Source: DATBFG01 sp036558645
GTDB taxonomy: Bacteria; Acidobacteriota; Terriglobia; Terriglobales; Acidobacteriaceae
Reading direction: 5' to 3'
DNA: 9,161 bases
Assembly: GCA_036558645.1 (NCBI GenBank)
Contig: DATBFG010000059.1
Coordinates: 1-9,161, forward strand
The notes beneath the pieces are model-generated. The model saw only the letters and a list, made by a program, of their open reading frames with translations. It ran no database searches and had not been told where the DNA came from. Below, in pieces: positions 1 to 5,921 of this stretch; position 1 is the first letter of the stretch, and the number at the start of each line of letters is the position of its first letter. A program made the translations under genes and the position numbers.

Positions 1-297
1 GCTTAAAAACAGCAAGTCAAAATCGTTCCAGGAAGAGATAAAGACAAAAGCCAAAGCCGAGTTCCGGTGACTGCGTTAATCGCCTGGGCCACGTTCCACT
101 CTTGAGTGAAACGAGAGGTCGCCTAACAGGTAGCAGCACCGGCTGCAACGAGAACGCCCAACTGGCACCGAGCGAAATGATTCGCTCCTCGAGAGTGCGG
201 ATGGAAGCATGGCGACAGTGGCTCACTCGGCGGGAGAAAAAAACTGTCTACGAAAAACACGAACGAACACACTTGACTCCGACCGGCCTTCTCATGG
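1..297. other. Gene-free left edge
   Basis: I see no convincing gene here. The open frames on both strands lack a ribosome binding site, a recognisable domain or protein-like composition. A short inverted pair (GACAGT near 214-219, ACTGTC near 243-248) has a long loop and no U-tract, so I do not call it a terminator. The stretch ends at repeat copy A. Confidence 0.5.
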
Positions 298-376
298 AAG
301 GCGATTTCACAAGTTTGCGCTTTCCATTCGCCTTTTTCGGGGTCAATGAGTGAAATCGCGATTTACCGCCAGTTGA
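298..376 (+). repeat. Intergenic palindromic repeat, copy A
   Basis: This is one of nine copies of a dispersed element. The left arm GCGATTTCAC (301-310) is perfectly complementary to GTGAAATCGC (350-359), with a 39-base loop. The right core runs from TCAATGAGTG (343-352) through ATCGCGAT to CGCCAGTTGA (367-376). The loop contains CCATTCGCCTTTTTC, shared almost exactly with copy G and partly with F, so A, F and G form one subtype. The copy lies about 60 bases past the stop of the minus-strand gene at 436-1071. CAACTG at 393-398 can also pair with the element's own CAGTTG end (370-375). Confidence 0.8.
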
Positions 377-435
377 TAGCGTGGACCGTGGACAACTGCA
401 TAAGCCAAGGTCCTTGTCACGAACTGGAAGCAGTT

Positions 436-1071
436 CTAGTAGAACTTGGGAATGATACCCGACTGTCGTAGGGTCGCAGCGTATTCGTCAACGGCTGCAT
501 TGTGTATCTTCACTGCGTCGTTCAGACTTGTCTCGAAACGGTCTTTCGACAACGCTTCTTGTAAACGTCCCAGTCGAGACCGTAGAACAGGTTCAAAAGT
601 TTCCAAAGTGTAATTTCGGGGTTCCCGTTTGGACACATCCCACTGACCGATGCCGTCAGCGACCAACTGAAAGTCTTCCCAATCATTCGGCGCGAAAGCA
701 GAAGCGACCCTGACTGAGAAATCGCCGCGCCCCCGCACAAACCTTAAGCGCAGGTTCTCGACGGACACGGTGACGTAGGCCCCATCGAAGCCGGGCGGGA
801 AAGGAACTCCTTCGTTAGGAATGACCTTTGCGTCGTGCTCCGAGAACAAAAACGCCAGATATGTATGGATATCTTCGGCAAAACGCCGTTCATTCTGTCT
901 CGCCGTGCGCCTGTCGAGCCAGCCGAAACATAGCTTGTAGAGATTGCCAAAGATAAAACCGAGCACCAGTAAAGGCGGGCGCAAAATCGCAATGACGATT
1001 CGAGCCCATAGGGTTGGCCTACGCGGATTGTTGAGCGGAACTAGAAGGTTCCTTTTCTTCTCGATAGGCAT
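436..1071 (-). CDS. Hypothetical membrane-anchored protein
   Basis: A 211-residue protein that I do not recognise. It starts with a basic, polar stretch (residues 1-20, with KKR and RRP), followed by one hydrophobic segment at about 22-48 that probably anchors it in the inner membrane. An Arg-rich stretch follows (WLDRRTARQNERR, about 51-63), and then a soluble domain of about 145 residues with alternating strands and a helical C-terminus. By the positive-inside rule either topology is possible. The ATG at 1069-1071 is the only plausible start, but no clear Shine-Dalgarno sequence precedes it. The amino-acid composition is protein-like throughout, and the overlapping frames look like shadows. 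It stands alone, with repeat B upstream and repeat A downstream. The function is unknown. Confidence 0.72.
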   Translation of the reverse strand: MPIEKKRNLLVPLNNPRRPTLWARIVIAILRPPLLVLGFIFGNLYKLCFGWLDRRTARQNERRFAEDIHTYLAFLFSEHDAKVIPNEGVPFPPGFDGAYVTVSVENLRLRFVRGRGDFSVRVASAFAPNDWEDFQLVADGIGQWDVSKREPRNYTLETFEPVLRSRLGRLQEALSKDRFETSLNDAVKIHNAAVDEYAATLRQSGIIPKFY

Positions 1072-1130
1072 GGTCGCTAGCGCCAGTACAAATCATCTGG
1101 ACGGTCAATGATCCCACGATGCATGATGCC

Positions 1131-1210
1131 TGACGAGAACAGGCGATAGCACTCATTGAGCGATTTGCCCCAAACGGCAATCCAGTGCGTGATCGAGGGA
1201 TTTCGTAACA
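1131..1210 (+). repeat. Intergenic palindromic repeat, copy B
   Basis: The left arm (GAACAGGCGAT then CACTCATTGA, 1150-1159) matches the left arm of copy I closely. The loop holds TTGCC/GGCAA arms (1165-1169 and 1176-1180), the equivalent of the CCCC/GGGG mini-hairpin of copy C. The right arm is the most degenerate of the complete copies but still aligns (GTGCGTGAT then GAGGGATTTCG). It lies between the 3' end of the GLoVer gene and the 5' end of the gene at 436-1071, the only feature I see in that 236-base gap. Confidence 0.65.
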
Positions 1211-1307
1211 GTAAGCTAATAAGCGCCGACACTAGTCGTTTCTCAATTGATAAATAACAAAATTACGACTGTGGGCTGCCACATACTCGCCCACTTCTGC
1301 GTTCGTG

Positions 1308-2513
1308 CTAAGGGCTCAACTCGAACACAGTTCCCAAGCCGTAAGTACCCCCATAAACAGTTGTACTGAAGAGATTGCCATTCGCATCGCGAAGCAGATC
1401 GCCAAAGGGGATACCTCCGTCAGTTCCACCCGTAAAGTTGTAAAGTACCGTATAGCTGCGGGGTTGGCGAGTGACTTCAAACACCGTTCCCTCGTCATAA
1501 GCACCGCCCCGGGCGGTTGTACCGTAGAGGTTCCCATCAGCATCACGTACTAGACCAGCCATCGGTGTGCCCCCGTCGAGCCCCCCGGAGAAACGGTGGA
1601 GCTCCCTGTGCTGACCTGCCTGAGTGACCTCAAATACGGTGCCTTCTCCATTGTAGCCACTGGCAAGGTTTGTACCGTAAAGGTTGCCCTCCGGGTCCAT
1701 AACCAGACGCCCGACTGGACTGCCCCCATCCAAAGTGCCGTAGGTGAAGCTGTAGAGGACTGACTCCGTCCCGGAAGGAGTTACCTTGAATACCACTCCA
1801 GCGTTGAGGTTCTGCGTGCCACCTAGGAAGGTTGTGCCGAACAGATTTCCTGCCGCATCTCGAACCAGACCAGCCGCCGGCCAACCTCCGTCTGTGCCGC
1901 CGGTAAAGTTGTACAGTATCGTTTCGATGCCGGTTGAACTTAGTTCAAAAACTGTGCCGATATTGAAAGTACCGCCGCGTTCGGTGGTGCCGTAGAGATT
2001 TCCAGCCCCGTCCCGGACCAGGCCGGCATTCGGGGTAGCTCCGTCGGGTGCGCCGGTGAAGCTATGAAGCACGGTTTCGACACCTGCCGGAGTAACTTCA
2101 AACACAGTACCGACGCCAAAAGCGCCGCCGCTGCCAGTGGTGCCGTAGAGATTGCCCGCCTCATCCAGAACCAGGACAGAAAGGGGAAATGAACCGTCCG
2201 GCGTGCCGGTGAAATTGTAGAGGGTATTCCCCTTGTTGCCAGTCTTGGTTATTTCAAACACCGTGCCGCAGCCGTGGGAGCATGAGCCATGGTTACCGCC
2301 CCCTGACGTGGTGCCATAAAGATTGCCGTGTGAATCCCGGACCAATCCGGCCTCCGGATGATACCCATCTCTTGGAGAGCCCTGGAAGCTATGAAGCACG
2401 GTTTCGGTTTGCGCCCGCGCCGACTCAGTAGCGCCAACGATCAGCCCGAGAGCAAACGTGAGCAGCACGACTTGAGCGCGCCTACATCTCCACACAAAGT
2501 GCGAGCCGGACAT
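1308..2513 (-). CDS. Exported GLoVer-repeat protein, seven repeats
   Basis: A 401-residue exported protein. An N-terminal signal peptide (hydrophobic core about 14-28, ARAQ at about 32-35) is followed directly by seven tandem units of about 48-57 residues. Each has the pattern LHSF/LYNF.G..DG....GLVRD..GNLYGTT..GG....GTVFEVT. This is the Gloeo_Verruco (GLoVer, TIGR03803) repeat, common in acidobacteria and verrucomicrobia and thought to form beta-propeller blades. Seven units would close one seven-bladed propeller. Repeat 1 carries an insertion with two Cys (GSCSHGCG), and repeat 4 has GVVFKV instead of GTVFEV. The chain stops straight after repeat 7, so no C-terminal anchor or sorting domain is present. 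The start is supported by a strong AAGGAGG at 2518-2524, four bases from the ATG. No ligand or enzymatic role can be read from the sequence. The gene is monocistronic, with repeat C upstream and repeat B downstream. Confidence 0.9.
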   Translation of the reverse strand: MSGSHFVWRCRRAQVVLLTFALGLIVGATESARAQTETVLHSFQGSPRDGYHPEAGLVRDSHGNLYGTTSGGGNHGSCSHGCGTVFEITKTGNKGNTLYNFTGTPDGSFPLSVLVLDEAGNLYGTTGSGGAFGVGTVFEVTPAGVETVLHSFTGAPDGATPNAGLVRDGAGNLYGTTERGGTFNIGTVFELSSTGIETILYNFTGGTDGGWPAAGLVRDAAGNLFGTTFLGGTQNLNAGVVFKVTPSGTESVLYSFTYGTLDGGSPVGRLVMDPEGNLYGTNLASGYNGEGTVFEVTQAGQHRELHRFSGGLDGGTPMAGLVRDADGNLYGTTARGGAYDEGTVFEVTRQPRSYTVLYNFTGGTDGGIPFGDLLRDANGNLFSTTVYGGTYGLGTVFELSP

Positions 2514-2681
2514 GAATCCTCCTTATCCTGCCGCAATTGTTCCGACCAAACGCAAACTGAAATTCGGCCCTCCGAGTGTTGCGAGGGTACTTCAGCTTTT
2601 TTCAGCCGGGGGAGTTTATCCCGGAGATGACCGTTTTGGAAATCAAATCCATGGGCGACACCCACGGCCTATGTAGAGAGA
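2514..2681 (-). promoter_or_regulatory. 5' leader of the GLoVer gene
   Basis: This is the upstream region of the minus-strand GLoVer gene. The Shine-Dalgarno AAGGAGG (2518-2524 on the minus strand) is clear. I could not find a convincing pair of -35 and -10 boxes at normal spacing; a TTGATT near 2645-2650 followed by GATAAA has a spacer of about 20 bases and is weak. Nothing else is visible before repeat C. Confidence 0.35.
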
Positions 2682-2779
2682 CAACTGCTGTAATAAGGCG
2701 TTTACACTCAAAACCCCGAACAGGGGACTTTGGCCCACACCTTGATCGATGAGTGTAATAGGGATCTTTCGCTAACTGC
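2682..2779 (+). repeat. Intergenic palindromic repeat, copy C
   Basis: One of the fullest copies, about 98 bp. The inner arms TTACACTCA (2702-2710) and TGAGTGTAA (2750-2758) are perfectly complementary. The outer ends CAACTG and TAACTG keep partial symmetry. The loop contains a second small hairpin, CCCC-GAACA-GGGG (2714-2726). CACTCAAAACCCC and the loop are shared with copy D, and the right arm ATAGGGAT with copy I. It lies between the minus-strand genes at 3007 and 2513. Confidence 0.78.
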
Positions 2780-2828
2780 CCACAAAGGCGATTACATAAC
2801 AAAGTCAAACGCGCCTTTGTCCAGGCAG
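2776..2828. repeat. Long hairpin overlapping the end of repeat C
   Basis: ACAAAGGCG (2782-2790) pairs perfectly with CGCCTTTGT (2812-2820), and CTGCC (2776-2780) pairs with GGCAG (2824-2828) after a small asymmetric bulge. The loop is 21 bases. There is no T-run after the stem on either strand, so a classical intrinsic terminator is not supported. The left foot lies inside repeat C, so it may be an extension of that element. Confidence 0.45.
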
Positions 2829-2952
2829 GCGAGCGCGGGAATTGAAGTATTCCCCACTCGGCAATTTTGTTCCGGAAGACCGAATGGCTATTCACGCGCC
2901 AAATTTGGAAGGAATTTGAGGCGACCCTGCTTTGCGTCGTGCAGCCGGGTCT

Positions 2953-2983
2953 CCCACACATCGCGGTCTTCGCGATATGTGGG
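2953..2983 (-). terminator. Strong hairpin downstream of the 3007-3795 gene
   Basis: CCCACACATCGCG (2953-2965) and CGCGATATGTGGG (2971-2983) form a 13-base stem with one mismatch and a five-base loop. It begins 23 bases past the stop of the minus-strand gene, a natural place for transcription termination or 3'-end protection. No U-tract follows, so it is not a textbook Rho-independent terminator. My recollection, not checked, is that similar CCCACAT-ATCGC hairpins are frequent between genes in acidobacteria, so it may be a second repeat family. Confidence 0.5.
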
Positions 2984-3006
2984 TCCTCAATTCACCTGGC
3001 AACAAG

Positions 3007-3795
3007 CTATTTTCCCGGCACGTAGCTGAGATCTGCCCGGTAGGCAGCTTCTTCGGTAAACACGTGGGCCGTGCAGTCACGAATGGTCTTCTGAACCTGA
3101 TCGGACGTTTCCTTCCCGTAAGCTTCCGTGAGAGCATCCGCTGTGGTCTTTGGTAGCGGAGCGAAATCCGCCCAATTCTTTCGGCTATTCAGAAGAACAA
3201 ATGTCGGACCCTCCCCTCCATTGGCCAACTGCAGCCAGCCACTGGTTTTGGGCCAGTCTGGTTGCTTGCCCAATGCATCGTTGATTTTCTTGACGGCAGC
3301 AATGAAATCGGGGGCTGCTCCGGGGTTCAGAACGTAAATCGTCACCGCCGTCATGGGCGCAGGAGGCTGGTTTGCCGGAGCAAGACTCATGTCTGAACGA
3401 TATACGTAGAAACCGTTGCGGCCACCTCCAACGTAGGGAGACAAATTCGTGGCTCCATCCGCGGTATCCGCCTTCCCCATGCGCCCTTCCCATTCGTCAA
3501 AGTCTTTCCAGGAATGCCCGCACGAAGAAGTGACATAAGTGCCGGTGTTGTCGCCTGTTTCGATGACATAGGTGTTCCATGTCCAAGTATCTTTTTGGGC
3601 ACGATGGAATTGCATATGTTTTTTTCGTCCCGCCTCATACTGCTGATCCATCCCTGGCTTGGGCGTGGAAAAATAGATACGGCACACATTGTTGGCATTC
3701 TGAGCGTTAATCTCTTGCGTGCTCGAGCCGGTTTGCGCAAAGGCGGATGCTACACACATACAACCCATCACGAGACACACTAGTCGTATTTTCAA
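3007..3795 (-). CDS. Exported protein with duplicated ABM-like domain
   Basis: An exported protein of 262 residues starting at the TTG at 3793-3795. This start is chosen because AGGAGG (3804-3809) sits exactly eight bases upstream and the product then begins MKIRLVCLVMG, a good signal peptide with cleavage after AFA (about residue 20). A longer reading from an upstream TTG at 3814-3816 would put the ribosome binding site inside the gene. The mature part has two related halves: RIYFSTPKPGMDQQYEAGRK (about 39-58) and TIYVLNPGAAPDFIAAVKK (about 152-170). Each is a beta strand, a PG turn and an amphipathic helix, followed by a Trp-rich strand region. This suggests an internally duplicated dimeric alpha/beta-barrel (ABM-like) fold folded back within one chain. 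No catalytic residues can be assigned. A promoter candidate lies at 3834-3862. Confidence 0.8.
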   Translation of the reverse strand: MKIRLVCLVMGCMCVASAFAQTGSSTQEINAQNANNVCRIYFSTPKPGMDQQYEAGRKKHMQFHRAQKDTWTWNTYVIETGDNTGTYVTSSCGHSWKDFDEWEGRMGKADTADGATNLSPYVGGGRNGFYVYRSDMSLAPANQPPAPMTAVTIYVLNPGAAPDFIAAVKKINDALGKQPDWPKTSGWLQLANGGEGPTFVLLNSRKNWADFAPLPKTTADALTEAYGKETSDQVQKTIRDCTAHVFTEEAAYRADLSYVPGK

Positions 3796-3803
3796 TTGGT
3801 ACG

Positions 3804-3809
3804 CCTCCT
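3804..3809 (-). promoter_or_regulatory. Ribosome binding site deciding a TTG start
   Basis: AGGAGG on the minus strand, with eight bases between it and the TTG at 3793-3795. It supports initiation there and argues against the TTG at 3814-3816, which lies upstream of it. Confidence 0.75.
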
Positions 3810-3833
3810 GAAACAAAGATTTGCGGTCGGCTA

Positions 3834-3862
3834 AAGCTATGCTGAGTTGGACACGATGTCAA
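3834..3862 (-). promoter_or_regulatory. Candidate sigma-70 promoter for the 3007-3795 gene
   Basis: On the minus strand a perfect -35 TTGACA (3857-3862) is followed after exactly 17 bases by TAGCTT (3834-3839), which matches three of six -10 positions. Transcription would begin about 30 bases before the TTG start, leaving room for the AGGAGG site. Geometry and position are good, but the -10 box is weak. Confidence 0.45.
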
Positions 3863-3910
3863 AACAGGGCATTGTTTGACTGATTTGTGGGCGCCAGAAC
3901 GCCAGATCGC

Positions 3911-3960
3911 CGGTGTCAATTTTCGGTGAGCGCAATGGCGATTTATCGCCAGTTGACCGA
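3911..3960 (+). repeat. Intergenic palindromic repeat, copy E (right half)
   Basis: A partial copy carrying the right core: GGTGAGCGCAATGGCGAT then TTATCGCCAGTTGA. The end ATCGCCAGTTGA resembles copy A. Within it TGGCGAT (3936-3942) and ATCGCCA (3945-3951) are complementary with a two-base gap. A clear left arm is missing. It lies in the gap between the divergent genes at 3795 and 3991, and its end is 34 bases from the cupin ATG. Confidence 0.65.
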
Positions 3961-3981
3961 CGACATTGCCGAGTCTAACCT
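3953..3981 (+). promoter_or_regulatory. Possible promoter formed by the end of repeat E
   Basis: TTGACC (3953-3958), the last bases of repeat E, is followed after 17 bases by TAACCT (3976-3981). Transcription would then start within a few bases of the cupin ATG at 3991, giving a leaderless or nearly leaderless message. This fits the absence of a Shine-Dalgarno sequence there. The -10 box matches only three of six positions, so this is tentative. Confidence 0.25.
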
Positions 3982-3990
3982 TGCGCGATT

Positions 3991-4551
3991 ATGAAAAAGT
4001 TTATCGGATCATTGTGCCTTGTAGTCTGTACCACATCTTTTGCACAGTCTCCCGATGCCAAGATTCTGGTGCTGGAGAAGGAACAAGGTGAGAAGCGAAT
4101 CAGATCTGCTCAGGCCGGTGTTGCCACTCGTCCGGTTGAGTTCATTCTTAAGGTCACTCCCCAGAACAGTGGTTCTCAACACCTGATGCTGGGTACACAG
4201 ACAATTCCGGCGGGTGGAACCGTTCCCAAGCATCGACACCTCGGTCAAGACGAAGTCGTGTTCCTGCAGAGCGGTACCGCACGCATTACGCTCAACGGGA
4301 AAGACTATGATCTCCACGAGGGAGGCATGATCTTCGCCCCTGTGAATACTTGGATGGCGCTGCAAAATACTGGCACTGATGACATCCATTTGATCTTCAT
4401 CTACTCATCGCCCGGATTTGAAGAATATATGCGCTGCACCTCCATCTCACCAGGAGAGACGACTGCGCAACTGTCGATTGATCAACTACGCGACTGTGCT
4501 AGCAGGGGGAACGTGGAGTACGAGGGTCTCTCTGCTACATCGAAAAAGTAA
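3991..4551 (+). CDS. Exported single-domain cupin
   Basis: A 186-residue protein with a signal peptide (MKKFIGSLCLVVCTTSFAQ, cleavage near residue 18-19) and one small beta-barrel cupin_2 domain at about 50-140. Cupin motif 1 is intact: PKHRHLGQDEVVFLQSG, giving H81, H83 and E88 as metal ligands. Motif 2 (GGMIFAPVNTWMALQNTG, about 111-128) keeps Pro and Asn but has Met122 where the family normally has its third His, and Asn in place of the usual Gly. The barrel may thus bind metal poorly or with a changed ligand set, and a binding role is as likely as an enzymatic one. The tail (about 141-186) has two Cys (C149, C169). There is no clear Shine-Dalgarno sequence. The gene stands alone between repeats E and F. 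Confidence 0.87.
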   Translation: MKKFIGSLCLVVCTTSFAQSPDAKILVLEKEQGEKRIRSAQAGVATRPVEFILKVTPQNSGSQHLMLGTQTIPAGGTVPKHRHLGQDEVVFLQSGTARITLNGKDYDLHEGGMIFAPVNTWMALQNTGTDDIHLIFIYSSPGFEEYMRCTSISPGETTAQLSIDQLRDCASRGNVEYEGLSATSKK

Positions 4552-4577
4552 ATGTCGATGCTCTCTGCAATTTTGTG

Positions 4578-4660
4578 TTCGAGCAAATTTGCGGAAGCTC
4601 AATTAGGACTTTCCCTTCGCCTTTTTCTCCGTAAATGAGCGGTATCGGGATGTTACGTCA
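4578..4660 (+). repeat. Intergenic palindromic repeat, copy F
   Basis: It aligns with A and G: GAGCAAATTTGCGG on the left, CTTCGCCTTTTTCTCCG in the loop (about 4615-4631), then AAATGAGCG and ATCGGGATGTTACGTCA. Compared with A it has a short insertion after TTTGCG and a changed 3' end. It begins 26 bases past the cupin stop. Confidence 0.65.
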
Positions 4661-4913
4661 CGCGTGCCGAAGCACACTGTCGGCGGTTCCCAGAAAGTGC
4701 GAAAACAGCCACAAGATGAAGCAAGAGGAACCCCATACTAGGAGGTGTACTCCGAGCATGATCATTGCATATCGCCTCGGATTACTTCCAATTCGTCAGT
4801 ACACATCCGCAATCGCTCGGAATTAAGGAACGGGACTGAACCGATAGGATGTCTCGCGATTTGTGCCGCGGAAGTTGATCAGAGCAAATGGTCTTTTGAT
4901 CCGGATAAGCGCT

Positions 4914-4927
4914 TGTCACTTTTGACA
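4914..4927. promoter_or_regulatory. Possible operator-like palindrome
   Basis: TGTCA and TGACA half-sites separated by four bases lie about 107 bases before the DUF2092-like gene, overlapping a TTGACA hexamer. The symmetry and the overlap with a possible -35 box would suit a repressor site, but a 10-base palindrome of this kind can occur by chance. Confidence 0.22.
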
Positions 4928-5018
4928 GTTGTGTGCTGGGGGTGCTCGACATAAGGGTGAAGGGTTTCAGGTGCTTCAGGACGTGCGATCTAAGAAGCCG
5001 ACTCAGCAGCGCCTCCGT

Positions 5019-5023
5019 GAGGA
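5019..5023 (+). promoter_or_regulatory. Ribosome binding site deciding the DUF2092-like start
   Basis: GAGGA, ten bases before the ATG at 5034. It favours this start over an upstream in-frame start at 4929, which would add a 35-residue N-terminus unlike any signal sequence. Confidence 0.5.
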
Positions 5024-5033
5024 CAACACAAAT

Positions 5034-5912
5034 ATGAGCCCATCCGAGAACCCTTCAAAACAACTCTATCTCCTGACACCCACCATCCCATCAGGTTCTT
5101 CAACAACCGCGAACAGCATCCTTCGACTCACTACGTCACTGGTCGTCACAGCATTTGTCTTTTGTGCGTTCATCGCCCCACAAGTTCTAGCAGAGACTGG
5201 CCCTCAGTCCAACTCGCAAGCAAGCTCGAACATCGATCCAGATGCCATGAAGGCCCTCAACAAAATGGGTGCTTACCTTCGAACCCTCAAGGCGTTTCAG
5301 GTCGATTCCGAGGTTACCAACGACGACGTTCTCGATGACGGACAGATCATCACCGACACTAAGACAAATACTCTTTTGGCTGTCAGCCCCAACTTTCTTC
5401 GCGCGGAGCTTAAGAGTGACGATAGAGATGTCTTCCTCTTTTACGATGGGAAAAGTTTTACCGTCTACGGAAAGGTCGAGAACTACTACGCGACTGTCCC
5501 AGCCCCAGCCACGACCGCACAATTAGTCGATAAGGTCAATGATGATTACGGAATCGAGATTCCCTTGGTCGATCTCTTTAAGTGGGGAACCGACAATTCC
5601 ACCATCAGTAAGATCACTTCCGCCTTTGATGTTGGCCCGAGCACAGTGCAGGGTATTACCTGCGAACACTATGCCTTCCGACAGGAAGGCATCGACTGGC
5701 AGATCTGGATCCAGTTGGGAGACTACCCGCTGCCACGAAAATTCGTCATCCGCACCCTTACCGACGATGCCCGGCCACAACACACCTCCAACCTCGTCTG
5801 GAACCTGGCGCCGTCCTACAACGAAGCGGCATTCGCCTTCGATCCGCCCGCCGGTGCTCTGCGCATAACGCTCAAAGGCATCAATGGCAACGGCACTAAG
5901 AGCAATCAGTAG
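5034..5912 (+). CDS. DUF2092-like exported protein
   Basis: A 292-residue protein with a long polar N-region and a hydrophobic core at about 34-49, then a signal-peptidase-like site after VLA (residue 53). The mature chain begins with a Ser/Gln-rich linker and a helix (PDAMKALNKMGAYLRTLKAF, about 69-88). A set of alternating strands follows, typical of the DUF2092 (PF09865) predicted periplasmic proteins, which resemble the LolA/LppX half-barrel fold. The region with CEHYAFRQ, DWQIWI and PLPRK (about 210-236) is the most characteristic stretch. In LolA-like folds the half-barrel holds a hydrophobic ligand, so a lipid-binding periplasmic role is a reasonable inference, though no partner genes for lipoprotein sorting are present. 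The stop is nine bases before the next ATG, whose ribosome site overlaps it, so the two genes are almost certainly cotranscribed. Confidence 0.82.
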   Translation: MSPSENPSKQLYLLTPTIPSGSSTTANSILRLTTSLVVTAFVFCAFIAPQVLAETGPQSNSQASSNIDPDAMKALNKMGAYLRTLKAFQVDSEVTNDDVLDDGQIITDTKTNTLLAVSPNFLRAELKSDDRDVFLFYDGKSFTVYGKVENYYATVPAPATTAQLVDKVNDDYGIEIPLVDLFKWGTDNSTISKITSAFDVGPSTVQGITCEHYAFRQEGIDWQIWIQLGDYPLPRKFVIRTLTDDARPQHTSNLVWNLAPSYNEAAFAFDPPAGALRITLKGINGNGTKSNQ

Positions 5913-5921
5913 AGGAGACTT

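Larger units (their letters stand above)
4661..5033. other. Gene-free stretch upstream of the DUF2092-like gene
   Basis: No protein-like reading frame was found on either strand. The only candidate regulatory structure is a short palindrome, TGTCA-CTTT-TGACA (4914-4927), whose right half forms part of a TTGACA (4922-4927) that could act as a -35 box. The best -10-like sequence downstream is poorly spaced. Two weak inverted pairs near 4745-4805 (GTGTACT/AGTACAC and TCCGAG/CTCGGA) have long loops. Confidence 0.4.

Noticed and set aside
100..135. TTGAGTGAAAC..GGTCGCC segment resembling the repeat core
   Set aside because: Only a few short blocks match and spacing is off; treated as chance.
393..420. 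Possible solo left arm of the repeat (CAACTGCATAAGCC..GTCAC)
   Set aside because: It resembles the left outer arm of copy C only loosely and lacks the CACTCATTGA part; too weak to count as a tenth copy.
2602..2961. Minus-strand ORF of 119 codons across repeat C
   Set aside because: It runs through the palindromic repeat and hairpins and lacks protein-like composition.
4009..4389. Minus-strand ORF opposite the cupin gene
   Set aside because: Composition is that of an antisense shadow; the + frame has a signal peptide and a cupin motif.
5187..5783. Minus-strand ORFs opposite the DUF2092-like gene
   Set aside because: Antisense shadows with no domain or start signals.
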